A program made the translations under genes and the position numbers. This document shows positions 1 through 8,878 of a stretch of 64,000 bases of DNA, piece by piece. Position 1 is the first letter of the stretch, and the number at the start of each line of letters is the position of its first letter. The notes beneath the pieces were generated by a model. The model worked only from the letters and a program-made list of their open reading frames with translations. It was not told the origin of the DNA and searched no databases. The DNA is from Polyangiaceae bacterium (lineage in GTDB: Bacteria; Myxococcota_A; Polyangia; Polyangiales; Polyangiaceae): assembly GCA_041389725.1 (NCBI GenBank), contig JAWKRG010000006.1, positions 434,001 to 498,000 of the forward strand, in the 5' to 3' direction.

Positions 1-554
1 GTCTTGCCGTTGAGGAAGGCGAAGCCCACGAGCGCCGTAATCGCTGCCAAGAGACCGAACGCCGTGCAGTTCATGGCTTCGGAAATACCTTCTGCAAGGA
101 TGCGCGCCTTCTGGCTCGGATCCACGCTCTCACCACCGACCGCACCGAACGCCTTGATCAGGCCGATGATGGTGCCGAACAGACCGGAAAGCATGGCCAG
201 GTTCGCGAACAATGCGAGGTATCCAGTGCGCCGGTTGATGCGCGGCATCTCGCGCAACGCCGCCTCATCCATCGCAGCCTGCACTTCTTCGTCCGGACGA
301 TTCACCTTCACCAAACCAGCCTGCACGATGCGGGCGAGGGGTGCGTTGGCGGCCGAGGCCATCTTCACGGCCTTGGCAACGTCACCGGCGAGGATGCACT
401 TCTGCATCGTGGCCAGAAACACTTCTTTGTTGATGGAGGCGCCAAACAGGTAGACGGCGCGTTCCGCAATGACCGCAATCGAGCAGATCAGCCAAAATAG
501 GATGATCCACATTGCCCAACCGCCTGCCTGGTAGTGATGCCAGAGTTTCGACAT
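1..554 (-). CDS. MotA/TolQ/ExbB proton-channel family protein (C-terminus cut by window edge)
   Basis: The visible 184 residues start at an ATG (552-554) preceded by GGAAGG and run off the window without a stop. An N-terminal membrane helix (roughly residues 12-36) is followed by a cytoplasmic domain and two further hydrophobic helices. The second helix has the family signature around NLAMLSGLFGTIIGLI, and the third begins after EGISEAMNCTAFGL. Members form pentameric inner-membrane stators with ExbD/TolR partners and couple proton flow to mechanical work. It is divergent from a second ExbB-type gene and two ExbD genes, so it probably belongs to the same motor system (inference). Which machine (Tol, Ton or gliding) cannot be told from the sequence. 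Confidence 0.88.
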   Translation of the reverse strand, partial: MSKLWHHYQAGGWAMWIILFWLICSIAVIAERAVYLFGASINKEVFLATMQKCILAGDVAKAVKMASAANAPLARIVQAGLVKVNRPDEEVQAAMDEAALREMPRINRRTGYLALFANLAMLSGLFGTIIGLIKAFGAVGGESVDPSQKARILAEGISEAMNCTAFGLLAAITALVGFAFLNGK

Positions 555-1078
555 TGTTTGGTTACCTTCCGGTGATGCTCAGTTCCGGGTTTGCCGAGCC
601 GCCCTGGTCACGCGCGGAAATGCGCGTTTTCCTGACGTCCCCGGCGGTCATCGATTTGGGATCTGCCACCGACAAAAGCCGCGGCGGAAGACTGCGCCAT
701 CTTGCTCAAGCAGACCCTTAAAGGTCAAGAGAGTTTGGGTCATGGCCATCAGTTCGTGCCTGGCTAGAACTTTCCAGGCTGAGCGGCCCCAGCCCAGCGG
801 GGGCGGACGCCGCGGCGCCGGTCCCGGCCCAGCGGGGCCTGAGCGCCCTCCCCCCGCTCGGCCCCGGGCCGGAGTCCGACCCTCGGGGGTGCCCCTATAG
901 AGGAGGGCCCTGAAGCTCGGATTCAACCCCTGGGATAACCCGTCGGAACTGCGGGTCAAAATCTTGAGGCTCCTCCATGCAACGTCGTCTTGCACCCGAA
1001 ACAACGCGGCGGCTATAGTCGCCGGGCTTGTCGCGCGAAGAACGCGCCGTCGGTAGCTCTGACAAGAGGGAATAAGGA
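555..1078. other. Divergent intergenic region between two ExbB-type genes
   Basis: This 524-base stretch carries no convincing gene. Short open frames exist on both strands, but they have no recognisable domain and run through a very GC-rich central block (about 780-900). It should hold the promoters of both divergent ExbB genes. A plausible sigma-70-type promoter for the plus-strand gene lies at 990-1019. No tRNA or obvious riboswitch structure was recognised. Confidence 0.6.
990..1019 (+). promoter_or_regulatory. Candidate sigma-70-type promoter of the exbB-exbD-exbD operon
   Basis: TTGCAC (990-995) and TATAGT (1014-1019) are separated by 18 bases, close to the TTGACA/TATAAT consensus, and sit about 60 bases upstream of the ATG at 1079. 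The match is by eye only; no start-site data are available. Confidence 0.45.
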
Positions 1079-1756
1079 ATGCAACTTCTGTTCGTTGCGG
1101 CTCAAAACACCGGTTCCAGCCAGTTGGTCGAGGCCTTCAAGCACAACCCGACCTTCATGGTGCTGAACCTCATCTGTTCGGCGGTCGTGCTCACGATCGT
1201 CGTCGAACGCTTCGTGTTCCAGATGACGCGGTATCGGGTGAACTCCAAAGAATTCTTTGCACAGATCAAGAAGCTCGTCGCGGCGGGAAACATCGACCGC
1301 GCCATCAAGCTGTGTGAAGCGCAAGACTTCCCGATTCTCCAATTGGTGAAGTCTGGCCTCACGCACGCCAACAAGGGCCCGGACGAGATCGATGCAGCCT
1401 TGAGTGAGAAGCTGTCGGAGCTCAAGCCGCAAGCGGAGAAGCGCGTTGGCGCGCTCTGGTCGCTCGCGAACATCGCGACGCTGATTGGATTGCTCGGCAC
1501 TGTGTCCGGTCTGATTGCCACCTTCGCTGCGATTGCGGCGCCGGGGCTCTCTCAGGCGGACAAGCAGCGCATGTTGTCGAATGGTATCGCAGAAGCCATG
1601 TACAACACCGCGCTCGGTCTCGGTATCGCGGTGTTCTGCATGATCACGCACATCATTCTACACACGCGCGCGAAGGCCATTCAGCACGACCTGGAAGCCA
1701 CGATGGAGCGCACCTTCAATCTGCTGACCATCCAGCAGCGCCCCGGCCAGTACTGA
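1079..1756 (+). CDS. MotA/TolQ/ExbB proton-channel family protein
   Basis: This 225-residue inner-membrane stator subunit has three predicted helices, at roughly residues 28-48, 128-152 and 172-192. The TolQ/ExbB signature is visible in SLANIATLIGLLGTVSGL and in EAMYNTALGLGIAV. The ATG has an AGAGGG purine run about ten bases upstream. Two ExbD-type genes follow directly, giving a complete ExbB-ExbD stator set. In Myxococcus, comparable TolQ-TolQ-TolR sets (AglRQS) power gliding and polysaccharide export; assigning that role here is inference. A TonB or Tol energiser is equally possible because no TonB, TolA or Agl partner is in view. Confidence 0.92.
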   Translation: MQLLFVAAQNTGSSQLVEAFKHNPTFMVLNLICSAVVLTIVVERFVFQMTRYRVNSKEFFAQIKKLVAAGNIDRAIKLCEAQDFPILQLVKSGLTHANKGPDEIDAALSEKLSELKPQAEKRVGALWSLANIATLIGLLGTVSGLIATFAAIAAPGLSQADKQRMLSNGIAEAMYNTALGLGIAVFCMITHIILHTRAKAIQHDLEATMERTFNLLTIQQRPGQY

Positions 1757-1781
1757 GGGGCGGGAGGCCCACGCCCAAGCC

Positions 1782-2333
1782 ATGTCGGACTCGCTCAGCG
1801 CAGGACAGCGCAGCAAGATTCGTCGGCTCAGCCAGCCGAAGGAGCTCTCTCCCGATGAAGAGGGTGGCGAGCTCAACATCGTGCCGTTCCTCGACATCAT
1901 CGTGAACATCTTGATCTTCGTGTTGGCCACCGTGGCGGTGACCTTCACGGCGACCATCGACACGCAGCCGCCTGCCAGCAAGTCGAGTGGCGTGCGCCAG
2001 GTCGAGACGTCAGCGTTGAACCTCACGGTGTTCATCGTCAACGATGGATTCTCGATCAAGGCTTCGGGGGGAAACATCGCACCGGGGTGCGACGCCCCGG
2101 GCGCGGGGATCACCGTCCCGAAGAAGGGCAGCCAGTACGACTACGACGCGCTCAATACCTGCGCCGTCAAATTGAAGAAGGCGTCGCCTGACTTCGCCGA
2201 GGAAAATCAGGTGTACATCACGGCCAACCCCGGCACGGACTACCAGACGCTGATCGCCACCATCGACGCTCTGCGATCGACGCCCCAGGGCGATGCGCTG
2301 TTCGAGGACGTGAACTTCAAGGTGCCCCGATGA
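1782..2333 (+). CDS. ExbD/TolR family biopolymer transport protein (first copy)
   Basis: This 183-residue protein has a cytoplasmic N-terminus, one membrane helix and a periplasmic domain. The helix contains the essential proton-carrying aspartate in the context VPFLDIIVNILIF (about residue 46). The periplasmic region has an atypical Cys-containing insert around residues 105-135 before the final fold, which ends with the family-like pattern of a residue pair followed by TLIATIDALR. It sits 25 bases after the ExbB gene and overlaps the next ExbD gene by four bases, so the three are almost certainly co-transcribed and co-assembled. Confidence 0.9.
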   Translation: MSDSLSAGQRSKIRRLSQPKELSPDEEGGELNIVPFLDIIVNILIFVLATVAVTFTATIDTQPPASKSSGVRQVETSALNLTVFIVNDGFSIKASGGNIAPGCDAPGAGITVPKKGSQYDYDALNTCAVKLKKASPDFAEENQVYITANPGTDYQTLIATIDALRSTPQGDALFEDVNFKVPR

Positions 2334-2950
2334 GTCAAGCAGGCCAGCCTCCCGCGGGCGGCGGCGCTCCGCCCCAACGAGCGTCAGTGGTTCGCTACAA
2401 GGCGGAGTTGCGCAAGGCGGTTCGGAGAAACGCCATCGAGCCTGACATCAACTTCCTCAACATCACGGCGATGCTCGACATCATGACGATCATCCTCGTG
2501 TTCTTGTTGAAGAGCCTGGGAGAATCGAGCGCGAGCGTGCCGCAGAGTGACGACCTGCGCCTGCCCCGCTCCGTGGTCCGCACGCAGCCAAGTGACGAAG
2601 GCGTCGTCGTGACCGTGTCCAAGACGCAAATCTTGGTGGCGGACGACCGGGTGGTCACGCTGCCCAATCGCGAGAGCATGGCCCAAACGGGCGTGGGTGC
2701 TCGCAACAAACGTAGCGGTCCGAACGATCTGTACATCGTGCCTTTGGGCAACGCGCTCCAAGCTGCCCGAAAGACGGACAAGTTGATTCGACAGGCCAAG
2801 GGACTCGACCCGGGTTCGTCAGAAGCGATCATCATCGCCGATGAAACGACTCCCTATCGCCTGCTCATCGAGGTGCTCTTTACCCTCGGGCAGAACGAGT
2901 TCGGGAAGTATCACTTGATGGTGATGCAGGGCGGCTCCGCCGCTCCCTGA
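2330..2950 (+). CDS. ExbD/TolR family biopolymer transport protein (second copy)
   Basis: This 206-residue protein starts at an ATG overlapping the previous stop (ATGA). A Pro/Gly-rich leader is followed by a single helix with the conserved aspartate in ITAMLDIMTIILVFLL (about residue 50), then a periplasmic domain. It differs clearly from the first copy, so the two are not a recent duplication. They may form a heterodimeric TolR-like partner inside one ExbB pentamer, as proposed for other paired ExbD systems (inference). The C-terminus ends in a typical ExbD fold pattern around TPYRLLIEVLFTLGQ. Confidence 0.9.
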   Translation: MSQAGQPPAGGGAPPQRASVVRYKAELRKAVRRNAIEPDINFLNITAMLDIMTIILVFLLKSLGESSASVPQSDDLRLPRSVVRTQPSDEGVVVTVSKTQILVADDRVVTLPNRESMAQTGVGARNKRSGPNDLYIVPLGNALQAARKTDKLIRQAKGLDPGSSEAIIIADETTPYRLLIEVLFTLGQNEFGKYHLMVMQGGSAAP

Positions 2951-3336
2951 CGGCCGGCCGCAAAGCCATCCGAGAGCCGCAGCCCTGGACGCGGCGGCCC
3001 TGCTCGCGCGAGCCGCGTCTTCTTGCGCGTCGTGCGAGCCGTGTCGCGCGCCGTCGTGCGCATCGTGCAGACCGCGTCTCATCCACAACGCTGAATGACA
3101 CGGGTGCATCGTCGAGGCGGCCGAGGGCGATTCGGCCTTGCTGGTCGCAGGGGGTCATGGTACCAGTTCGGTGCTCGCGCTCCTCCAGGGGGAGCGTCCC
3201 GTCACCGCCCAGGAGACCCCCCGGCTCCTGGCGAGTTTCGGAGGCGACCCTCGGACCAAACCATCCGCATGCGAATGTCCCCACGGGGGCGCAGCGCCGA
3301 CGGTGCCGGAGATAGGCACTCAAAGAACCAAATGCC
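2951..3336. other. Intergenic region upstream of the pyrophosphatase homologue
   Basis: This 386-base stretch has open frames on both strands but none with a recognisable domain or good ribosome-binding site. The part at 2990-3080 is made of imperfect GC-rich direct repeats of a CGTCGTGCGAGCCGTG type. I see no RNA gene in it. Confidence 0.5.
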
Positions 3337-5496
3337 GTGACCCAGTTCGGGCTGATCCTCGCTCTCGAGTCCTCAGGGCTCGTGTTTGCACTGTTGCTCA
3401 CGCGGTGGCTTGCCACACGCGACGGCGGCGGCGCGGAGCTGCGACGCATCGCAGGGGCCCTGTCCCGCGCCGTAGATGCTTTTCTTTCCGAACAATTGCG
3501 AGTCATCGCGCTCGGGGCAGGACTGGCTGCCGCAGTCGCGTTCGGAATTCATGCGGCGCTGGCGCCCGCAGCCGCGGTGCTCTCGCGCCTCGAAGTCGCA
3601 TTCTGGGCAGCGCTGGGCCTGGCGTGCGGGGCGGCTTGTACCGCGCTCGCTTCCCGGGCCGCAGCCCGCCTGGCAGTCAGTGGCAGTCTGCGCGCCCTGG
3701 GCGGCGCACGTACGAGCGCCGACGCGGGACTTGCCGTCGCCATGCGCGCCGCAGGCGGGAGTGCCCTGGTGGTCGAGGGCCTAGCGGTCATCGGCTTGTG
3801 CCTCCCCTTCACTCTGCTCTACGCCATGAAAGGCGGCCTCTCTGCGGATGCTCCCACGGCTGCGAGCCTTTTCGTCGCCGTGGTCGCCGTGGCGCCCGGG
3901 TTTGGTCTGGGCGCGGGATTGGGCGCGTTGATCGTGCAGCGCGCTGGCTCCGTTTTCCACAACGCTGGAGACATTGCAGCGGATTTGGCGGGTGAGCGCG
4001 ACGCAGGCCTCGACCACGACGACGCCCGGAATCCAGCCGTCGTCACCGATCTCGTGGGCGACTACGTCGGCGTGGCAGCCCGCCGCGCCGCGCACGCCTT
4101 TCTCTCGGCCACGCTCGTCAACTTGGCCATCGCGCTCTTGGGTGCGGCGCTCGTCAAGCTGCACCCCGAGGACCCACGCAGCGTGTTGCCCATCGTGTTC
4201 CTGCCCGCACTGGTGCGCAGCTTCGGCATCGTCAGCACCGCCTTTTCCGTGATGACCGTGCGCACGGACGAACAGGGGGACGTGGTGACCAGTCTGTGGC
4301 GCGGGCAGGCAACCCACACGTTGATCGCCCTCGGCTCGAGCGCGGGAGTCGCGCATTGGTTGTTAGGCCCTCGTGCGTGGCCCTTCATCATCGCAAGCGC
4401 CGTCGGATTGCTGGGGCTCACGGCAGCCGCTCACCTGACTCGACTGCGCTTCGACAGGCGCGTGCTCGCCGTCCGCGACGTCTCGGAGAGTCTGCGCGTC
4501 GGCGACGCAGCTGCCATTGCTCAGGGACTGGCCTCGGGTCTGCGCGGTGGCTTGGCGCCACTGGCGGCGCTGGGCTCCAGCATGACCGCAGCAACGTGGA
4601 TCGCAAGCCGCACCGACACGCCCTTGGCGGCGCTGACTGGATTCGTGTTGGTCGTCGCAGCCATGGCCAGCGCGGGCCCTTTCGCGCTCGCGCTCGGAAC
4701 CTACGCGCCCATCGTGGATGCCGCGCGCGGTGTCGGCTCCCTGTCGCCCCGTGGCATCGCCCCAGAGGTATCTCGCCGCACAGCGCGCCTCGACGATGCA
4801 GGCTTCGTTGGCGCGGCCATGGGTCAGTTCCACGCGTTCGTGATCGCGGCGGCAAGTGTGCTGGCCGCCACGGTCGCTGCGCTATCGACCGACCCCGCTG
4901 CCGTCGCCAACTTGACTGAACCCGCGGTGGCCTGGTGCGGCGCCCTCGGACTCGGAGTGGCCCTGGCCTACGCGGGTGACAGCTTGCGCCACGGAATGAC
5001 CGCGGCGCGCAGCGTGACCCTCGAGGTGGAGCGCCAACTCAGGGTGTTCCCGCGGCAGCGAGGTCGTGCGCGAGTTCCCGAAGACTTCACGCCCAGCTAC
5101 AAGGCATGCTTGGACCTATCCACGCGGAGTGCATTCCGCCGCCTGCTGCCCGTAGTGCTGGCGGTCGTGTCGGTCCCGGCCGTCCTCGTCTTGCTGCTGC
5201 GCCTCGCGGCGCCTGGCACCGCCCAGGCACTCACCCGACAGAGCTTGGTGGGCATGTTGGTGGTGGGTGCGCTCGCCAGTCTCGCCTTCGGTTTGTTCGG
5301 CGAAGGCGCGCGCCTCAGCTTGAGCGCTTCGCGCCGCCTGGCCAAGGCAAGCACGCCCAGTTCGGACGTTGCCAGTGCCTTGGGTGGCGAAGCATTTGCG
5401 GATGCCCTCGGACACCTGGCGTCTCCGGCCGCGCTGCTCGCGATCCAGGCCTGCGCCGCCGCCGCCCTCGTCGCGTTTTCCCTGCTCGTTCACTGA
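3337..5496 (+). CDS. Membrane-bound pyrophosphatase (H+/Na+-PPase) homologue with degenerate catalytic motifs
   Basis: This 719-residue polytopic protein has the length and helix pattern of ion-pumping pyrophosphatases (usually 660-800 residues), with about 14-16 hydrophobic segments. The family context is clear: DIAADLAGERD (212-222) aligns with the DVGADLVGKVE motif, and DDARNPAVVTDLVGDYVG follows at the right distance. Key residues are lost. The motif Lys is Glu220. The DNAGGIAEM motif reads DAARGVGSL (from residue 461). The C-terminal GDTVGDPFKDT motif is absent. Hydrolysis by the known mechanism therefore looks impossible. It may be a structural or regulatory relative, or have a new substrate (inference). 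It begins with GTG and is followed closely by the helicase gene. Confidence 0.8.
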   Translation: MTQFGLILALESSGLVFALLLTRWLATRDGGGAELRRIAGALSRAVDAFLSEQLRVIALGAGLAAAVAFGIHAALAPAAAVLSRLEVAFWAALGLACGAACTALASRAAARLAVSGSLRALGGARTSADAGLAVAMRAAGGSALVVEGLAVIGLCLPFTLLYAMKGGLSADAPTAASLFVAVVAVAPGFGLGAGLGALIVQRAGSVFHNAGDIAADLAGERDAGLDHDDARNPAVVTDLVGDYVGVAARRAAHAFLSATLVNLAIALLGAALVKLHPEDPRSVLPIVFLPALVRSFGIVSTAFSVMTVRTDEQGDVVTSLWRGQATHTLIALGSSAGVAHWLLGPRAWPFIIASAVGLLGLTAAAHLTRLRFDRRVLAVRDVSESLRVGDAAAIAQGLASGLRGGLAPLAALGSSMTAATWIASRTDTPLAALTGFVLVVAAMASAGPFALALGTYAPIVDAARGVGSLSPRGIAPEVSRRTARLDDAGFVGAAMGQFHAFVIAAASVLAATVAALSTDPAAVANLTEPAVAWCGALGLGVALAYAGDSLRHGMTAARSVTLEVERQLRVFPRQRGRARVPEDFTPSYKACLDLSTRSAFRRLLPVVLAVVSVPAVLVLLLRLAAPGTAQALTRQSLVGMLVVGALASLAFGLFGEGARLSLSASRRLAKASTPSSDVASALGGEAFADALGHLASPAALLAIQACAAAALVAFSLLVH

Positions 5497-5531
5497 GTCA
5501 TGTCGCAAACCCTTTCTCCTTGGAGTCAACG

Positions 5532-8500
5532 TTGTCGTCCCTAGCCGACGCCCTCTCTACCCTCTCGGATCGCGGTCTTCGCCGCCTACTTGGAGCGCGC
5601 ACTTTCTTGCGCGGCCTCGACTACGAAAAGCGCCGCGTCGTGGAGGACGTCGGCGTCAACGAATCGTCCGCCTCCGGCAAGGTCAAGGGCTCGGACCCCG
5701 AACCCTACGAAGTGACCATCCGGCTGGGTGGCGAAGGCATCACCAGCCACTGCACCTGCCCCGCCTTCCAGAAGTCCGGGCAGCACTGCAAGCACGTCGC
5801 CGCCTTGCTCATCACGGTGCGCAACCAGGCGCGTGCCCAGCTGCCACGACGTGAGGTGCAAGCCGCTCCCCCCACCTCGGCAGCAAACTCCCAGGACGGC
5901 TCGAAGAGCAGTCGCCGTCGCGAGCGAAGGCGCCGCGCTCAATCACAAACTCACGTAGTTCCGCCCGGCCTGTCCACGCCCCCTTCGCCGGACGCCAGCG
6001 CACGCCCGACGGGCATCGGCGCCTGGTTGCCTCCCGAAGGCGCAGTACGGCAACAGAACCTCGAATTCCGCGTGCACGTACGCCAGGGTGGCCTCACGGT
6101 GACGGTGCTGGACACCGACGCACGCGTGCCACTGTTGCCGAGCGTCGCCCTGTCCTGGCAAGCATTGGCCCCCTCACCGGATCGGGGAGCACTTCGCGTG
6201 CTGTCCCGCTTCGAAAGCGGAAATCCGCGACATCCCGCCGTCGACATTCGCGGCGAGGACGCCGCGGAGCTGTTGCCCTTGCTCAAGGATCGCCGCGTGC
6301 TCTTGGAGCCGGCCTTGATGCAGCTTCGCTTCGCAGAGGAATTGCTGAAACCGCGCTTCGATCTAGAGATGGTCGGCGCCGAAACCATCGTCGCGAAGAT
6401 CACCTTCGAGCGCCCAGGAGACGGTCGTCGCTTCCAGTTGACCAGCGGCGGATGGTTCGAGGGCGCGCCGGGTTGGCACATCGAAACCAGTGAGGGCATC
6501 GCTCGCACCATCGATCCGCGTGTCTCTCCCGCCGCCTTGCGACGGATTCTGCGCAGCCCGACCATCGCCGAACCGGCCTCGGAGCTGATCAGCATGATCA
6601 CGGACGGGCTTCCGCGCGTAGCGGGCGAAATCGGGGCAGATCTGCCCGAGTTGGGCCAAGTCGCAGCCGTGATCGATCTGGAGCCCAAGTTCCGCCTGCG
6701 CGCCACGGGTGGCATCACCGAAGTACAAGCCGAGTTGCGTGCCGCCTACGGAGACCTCGAGGTCGAAGTGCGCGCCGACGGCATTTCGCCGCCCATCATC
6801 ATCTTGCCGCCCGAGGAAGGGCAGAAGCGCGCAACCTGTATCCGCACCGACATCGTTGCACAGCAGAACGCCGTCAACGTGCTCCTGGACGCGGGCTTGA
6901 ACCCAGACGAGAGCGGCAGCAGCTTCGTGGCCGAGGGCCAGCGCGCCATCGACTTCTGGTCCGAGGGGGTCGCGACCCTGCCCAAGAAGTGGGACCTCTA
7001 CGTGCCGGAGCATCTGGTCGGCACCCAGGTCCGCAGCAAGGCGGTCACGATGAACGCCCGGGTCTCGAGCGGCGTCGACTGGCTCTCGGTAAAGGTCAGC
7101 TACGAGAGCGGTGGCATCGGCGTCGACCGCGACGAGTTGGTGAAGTGCCTGCGCGAAGGCAAGAAGTTCGTGCGCCTATCCGACGACACCTACGCCGAAA
7201 TCGACCCGGATAAGGTGCAGGCGATGATCGATCGGGAGATCGAGCTCATGGCCGCTGCAGGCAAGAGCGGGCACGTGCCCCTTTCGCACGCGGGTCGCAT
7301 TCAAGAGCTGCTCGAGCATGCCTCCAACGTGAACGTCGCGGCCGGGGCGAAGCAGCTCTTCGAGAAACTGGCGAACATCGACGAGATCAAGACCATCAAG
7401 AAGCCGCGCGGCCTGAAAGCCACGCTGCGCCCCTACCAGGAACAAGGACTGTCCTGGCTACGCTTCATCCACGAGATCGCCTCGGGCGGGGTGTTGGCTG
7501 ACGACATGGGGCTGGGCAAGACGGTCCAGACCATCGCTTTGCTGCTCACCCTCAAGGCCGAGAAGAAGACCAAGCCCTTGCGTGCGCTGATCGTGGCGCC
7601 CACTAGCGTGGTCTCCAACTGGATGCGCGAGATCGAGCGCTTCGGCCCTTCCTTGACCACCGCGCTGTGGCACGGCGCGGGCCGCAAAGGCCAGAAGGAC
7701 GAGCTGGAGAGCGCGAACGTCATCATCACCAGCTACGCGCTGCTGCGGCGTGACATCGACCTGCTGGCCAAACTCGATCTCGACTACGCCATCCTGGACG
7801 AGGCGCAAGCCATCAAGAACCCCGTCTCGGCGACGGCCCAGGCCGCCAAAGAGCTTGGCGCGTCCCGTCGCCTGGCCCTGACCGGAACACCCATCGAGAA
7901 TCGCCTGTCGGAGATTTGGAGCATCTTCGAGTTCGTCAGCCCGGGCCTGCTCGGACCCTTGCCCAAATTCGAGGAACGCTTCGCGCGCCCCATCGATCAA
8001 GGTGATTCCAAGACCGCGGCTCGACTGCGAGCCACGATCCATCCCTTCATCCTTCGCCGCACCAAGAACGAAGTGGCCAAGGATCTGCCGCCGAAGATCG
8101 AGATCGACAAGGTCATCGACCTCACGCCGGACCAGAAGGCCATCTACCTGCAGGTACTGCGCGAAGTGCGTGCTCAGGTCATGGGCGAAGTGGAACGCGT
8201 GGGGCTCGCAAAGAGCCAGCTGCACATCCTGGCGGGCTTGACCAAACTGCGACAGGCCGCATGTGACCCGCGCTTGCTCGGCCTCCCGCGTGAATTCACG
8301 CATGACGACAGCGGCAAACTGTCGGCGGTGCGCGAATTGGTGGAAGAAGTCGAGTCTGGTGGGCACAAAGTGCTCATCTTCAGTCAATTCGTCTCGATGT
8401 TGAAGCTATTGGCGCAAGCGCTCGACGAAGACAAGATCCGCTACGAGTACCTCGACGGCAGTACGACGGATCGCCCCGAGCGTATCGACAACTTCCAAAG

Positions 8501-8822
8501 CGACCCCACCATTCCCGTCTTCTTGATCAGCCTGAAGGCGGGCGGCTCGGGATTGAATCTCACCGCCGCGGATACGGTGATCCACTTCGATCCGTGGTGG
8601 AACCCGGCAGTAGAAGACCAGGCTTCAGACCGCGCACATCGCATCGGTCAGAAGAAGGTCGTGACCGTCTACCGCATGGTGGCCGCCGGCACGATCGAAG
8701 AGAAGATCCTGCAGCTGAAACAAAAGAAGAAGGATCTCGTCGCCAGCGTGCTGACCGAGGATTCCGGGGGCGCAAAGAAGCTGACCCACGACGATCTGGA
8801 CGACCTGTTCCGCATGGAATGA
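5532..8822 (+). CDS. SWIM zinc-finger SNF2-family DNA helicase/ATPase
   Basis: This protein of about 1096 residues belongs to the SWI2/SNF2 superfamily of DNA translocases. The N-terminus holds a SWIM zinc finger (C74, C76, C86, H88), followed by a low-complexity Pro/Ser/Arg linker and a long middle domain. The C-terminal ATPase has Walker A DDMGLGKT (about residue 658), the DEAQ box (about 755), motif III LTGTPIENR, and the helicase C-lobe with DPWWNPAVEDQASDRAHRIGQ. The frame is open far upstream through the preceding gene. I chose TTG at 5532 because GGAG lies about seven bases before it and the family-like sequence begins there. The role is probably chromosome remodelling or repair (inference). 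It ends at a strong bidirectional terminator. Confidence 0.92.
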   Translation: MSSLADALSTLSDRGLRRLLGARTFLRGLDYEKRRVVEDVGVNESSASGKVKGSDPEPYEVTIRLGGEGITSHCTCPAFQKSGQHCKHVAALLITVRNQARAQLPRREVQAAPPTSAANSQDGSKSSRRRERRRRAQSQTHVVPPGLSTPPSPDASARPTGIGAWLPPEGAVRQQNLEFRVHVRQGGLTVTVLDTDARVPLLPSVALSWQALAPSPDRGALRVLSRFESGNPRHPAVDIRGEDAAELLPLLKDRRVLLEPALMQLRFAEELLKPRFDLEMVGAETIVAKITFERPGDGRRFQLTSGGWFEGAPGWHIETSEGIARTIDPRVSPAALRRILRSPTIAEPASELISMITDGLPRVAGEIGADLPELGQVAAVIDLEPKFRLRATGGITEVQAELRAAYGDLEVEVRADGISPPIIILPPEEGQKRATCIRTDIVAQQNAVNVLLDAGLNPDESGSSFVAEGQRAIDFWSEGVATLPKKWDLYVPEHLVGTQVRSKAVTMNARVSSGVDWLSVKVSYESGGIGVDRDELVKCLREGKKFVRLSDDTYAEIDPDKVQAMIDREIELMAAAGKSGHVPLSHAGRIQELLEHASNVNVAAGAKQLFEKLANIDEIKTIKKPRGLKATLRPYQEQGLSWLRFIHEIASGGVLADDMGLGKTVQTIALLLTLKAEKKTKPLRALIVAPTSVVSNWMREIERFGPSLTTALWHGAGRKGQKDELESANVIITSYALLRRDIDLLAKLDLDYAILDEAQAIKNPVSATAQAAKELGASRRLALTGTPIENRLSEIWSIFEFVSPGLLGPLPKFEERFARPIDQGDSKTAARLRATIHPFILRRTKNEVAKDLPPKIEIDKVIDLTPDQKAIYLQVLREVRAQVMGEVERVGLAKSQLHILAGLTKLRQAACDPRLLGLPREFTHDDSGKLSAVRELVEEVESGGHKVLIFSQFVSMLKLLAQALDEDKIRYEYLDGSTTDRPERIDNFQSDPTIPVFLISLKAGGSGLNLTAADTVIHFDPWWNPAVEDQASDRAHRIGQKKVVTVYRMVAAGTIEEKILQLKQKKKDLVASVLTEDSGGAKKLTHDDLDDLFRME

Positions 8823-8858
8823 AAAAGAGCACCGCGTCTCTGGACGCGGCGCTCTTTT
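8823..8858. terminator. Bidirectional intrinsic terminator between convergent genes
   Basis: The two 16-base arms at 8823-8838 and 8843-8858 pair at 15 of 16 positions around a TCTG loop. The stem is GC-rich in the middle, with A-runs on the left and T-runs on the right, so it gives a U-tract on both strands. It starts directly after the helicase stop and serves both the helicase (+) and the lipoprotein gene (-). Confidence 0.85.
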
Positions 8859-8878
8859 CGTTCCCCTAGTTCGCTGAA

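Noticed and set aside
555..1078. Possible small gene (648-1004, minus strand)
   Set aside because: The translation is low-complexity and GC-driven; no domain and no ribosome-binding site.
3138..3995. 285-residue plus-strand open frame overlapping the pyrophosphatase start
   Set aside because: Arg/Gly-rich out-of-frame sequence; the other frame encodes a clear membrane protein.
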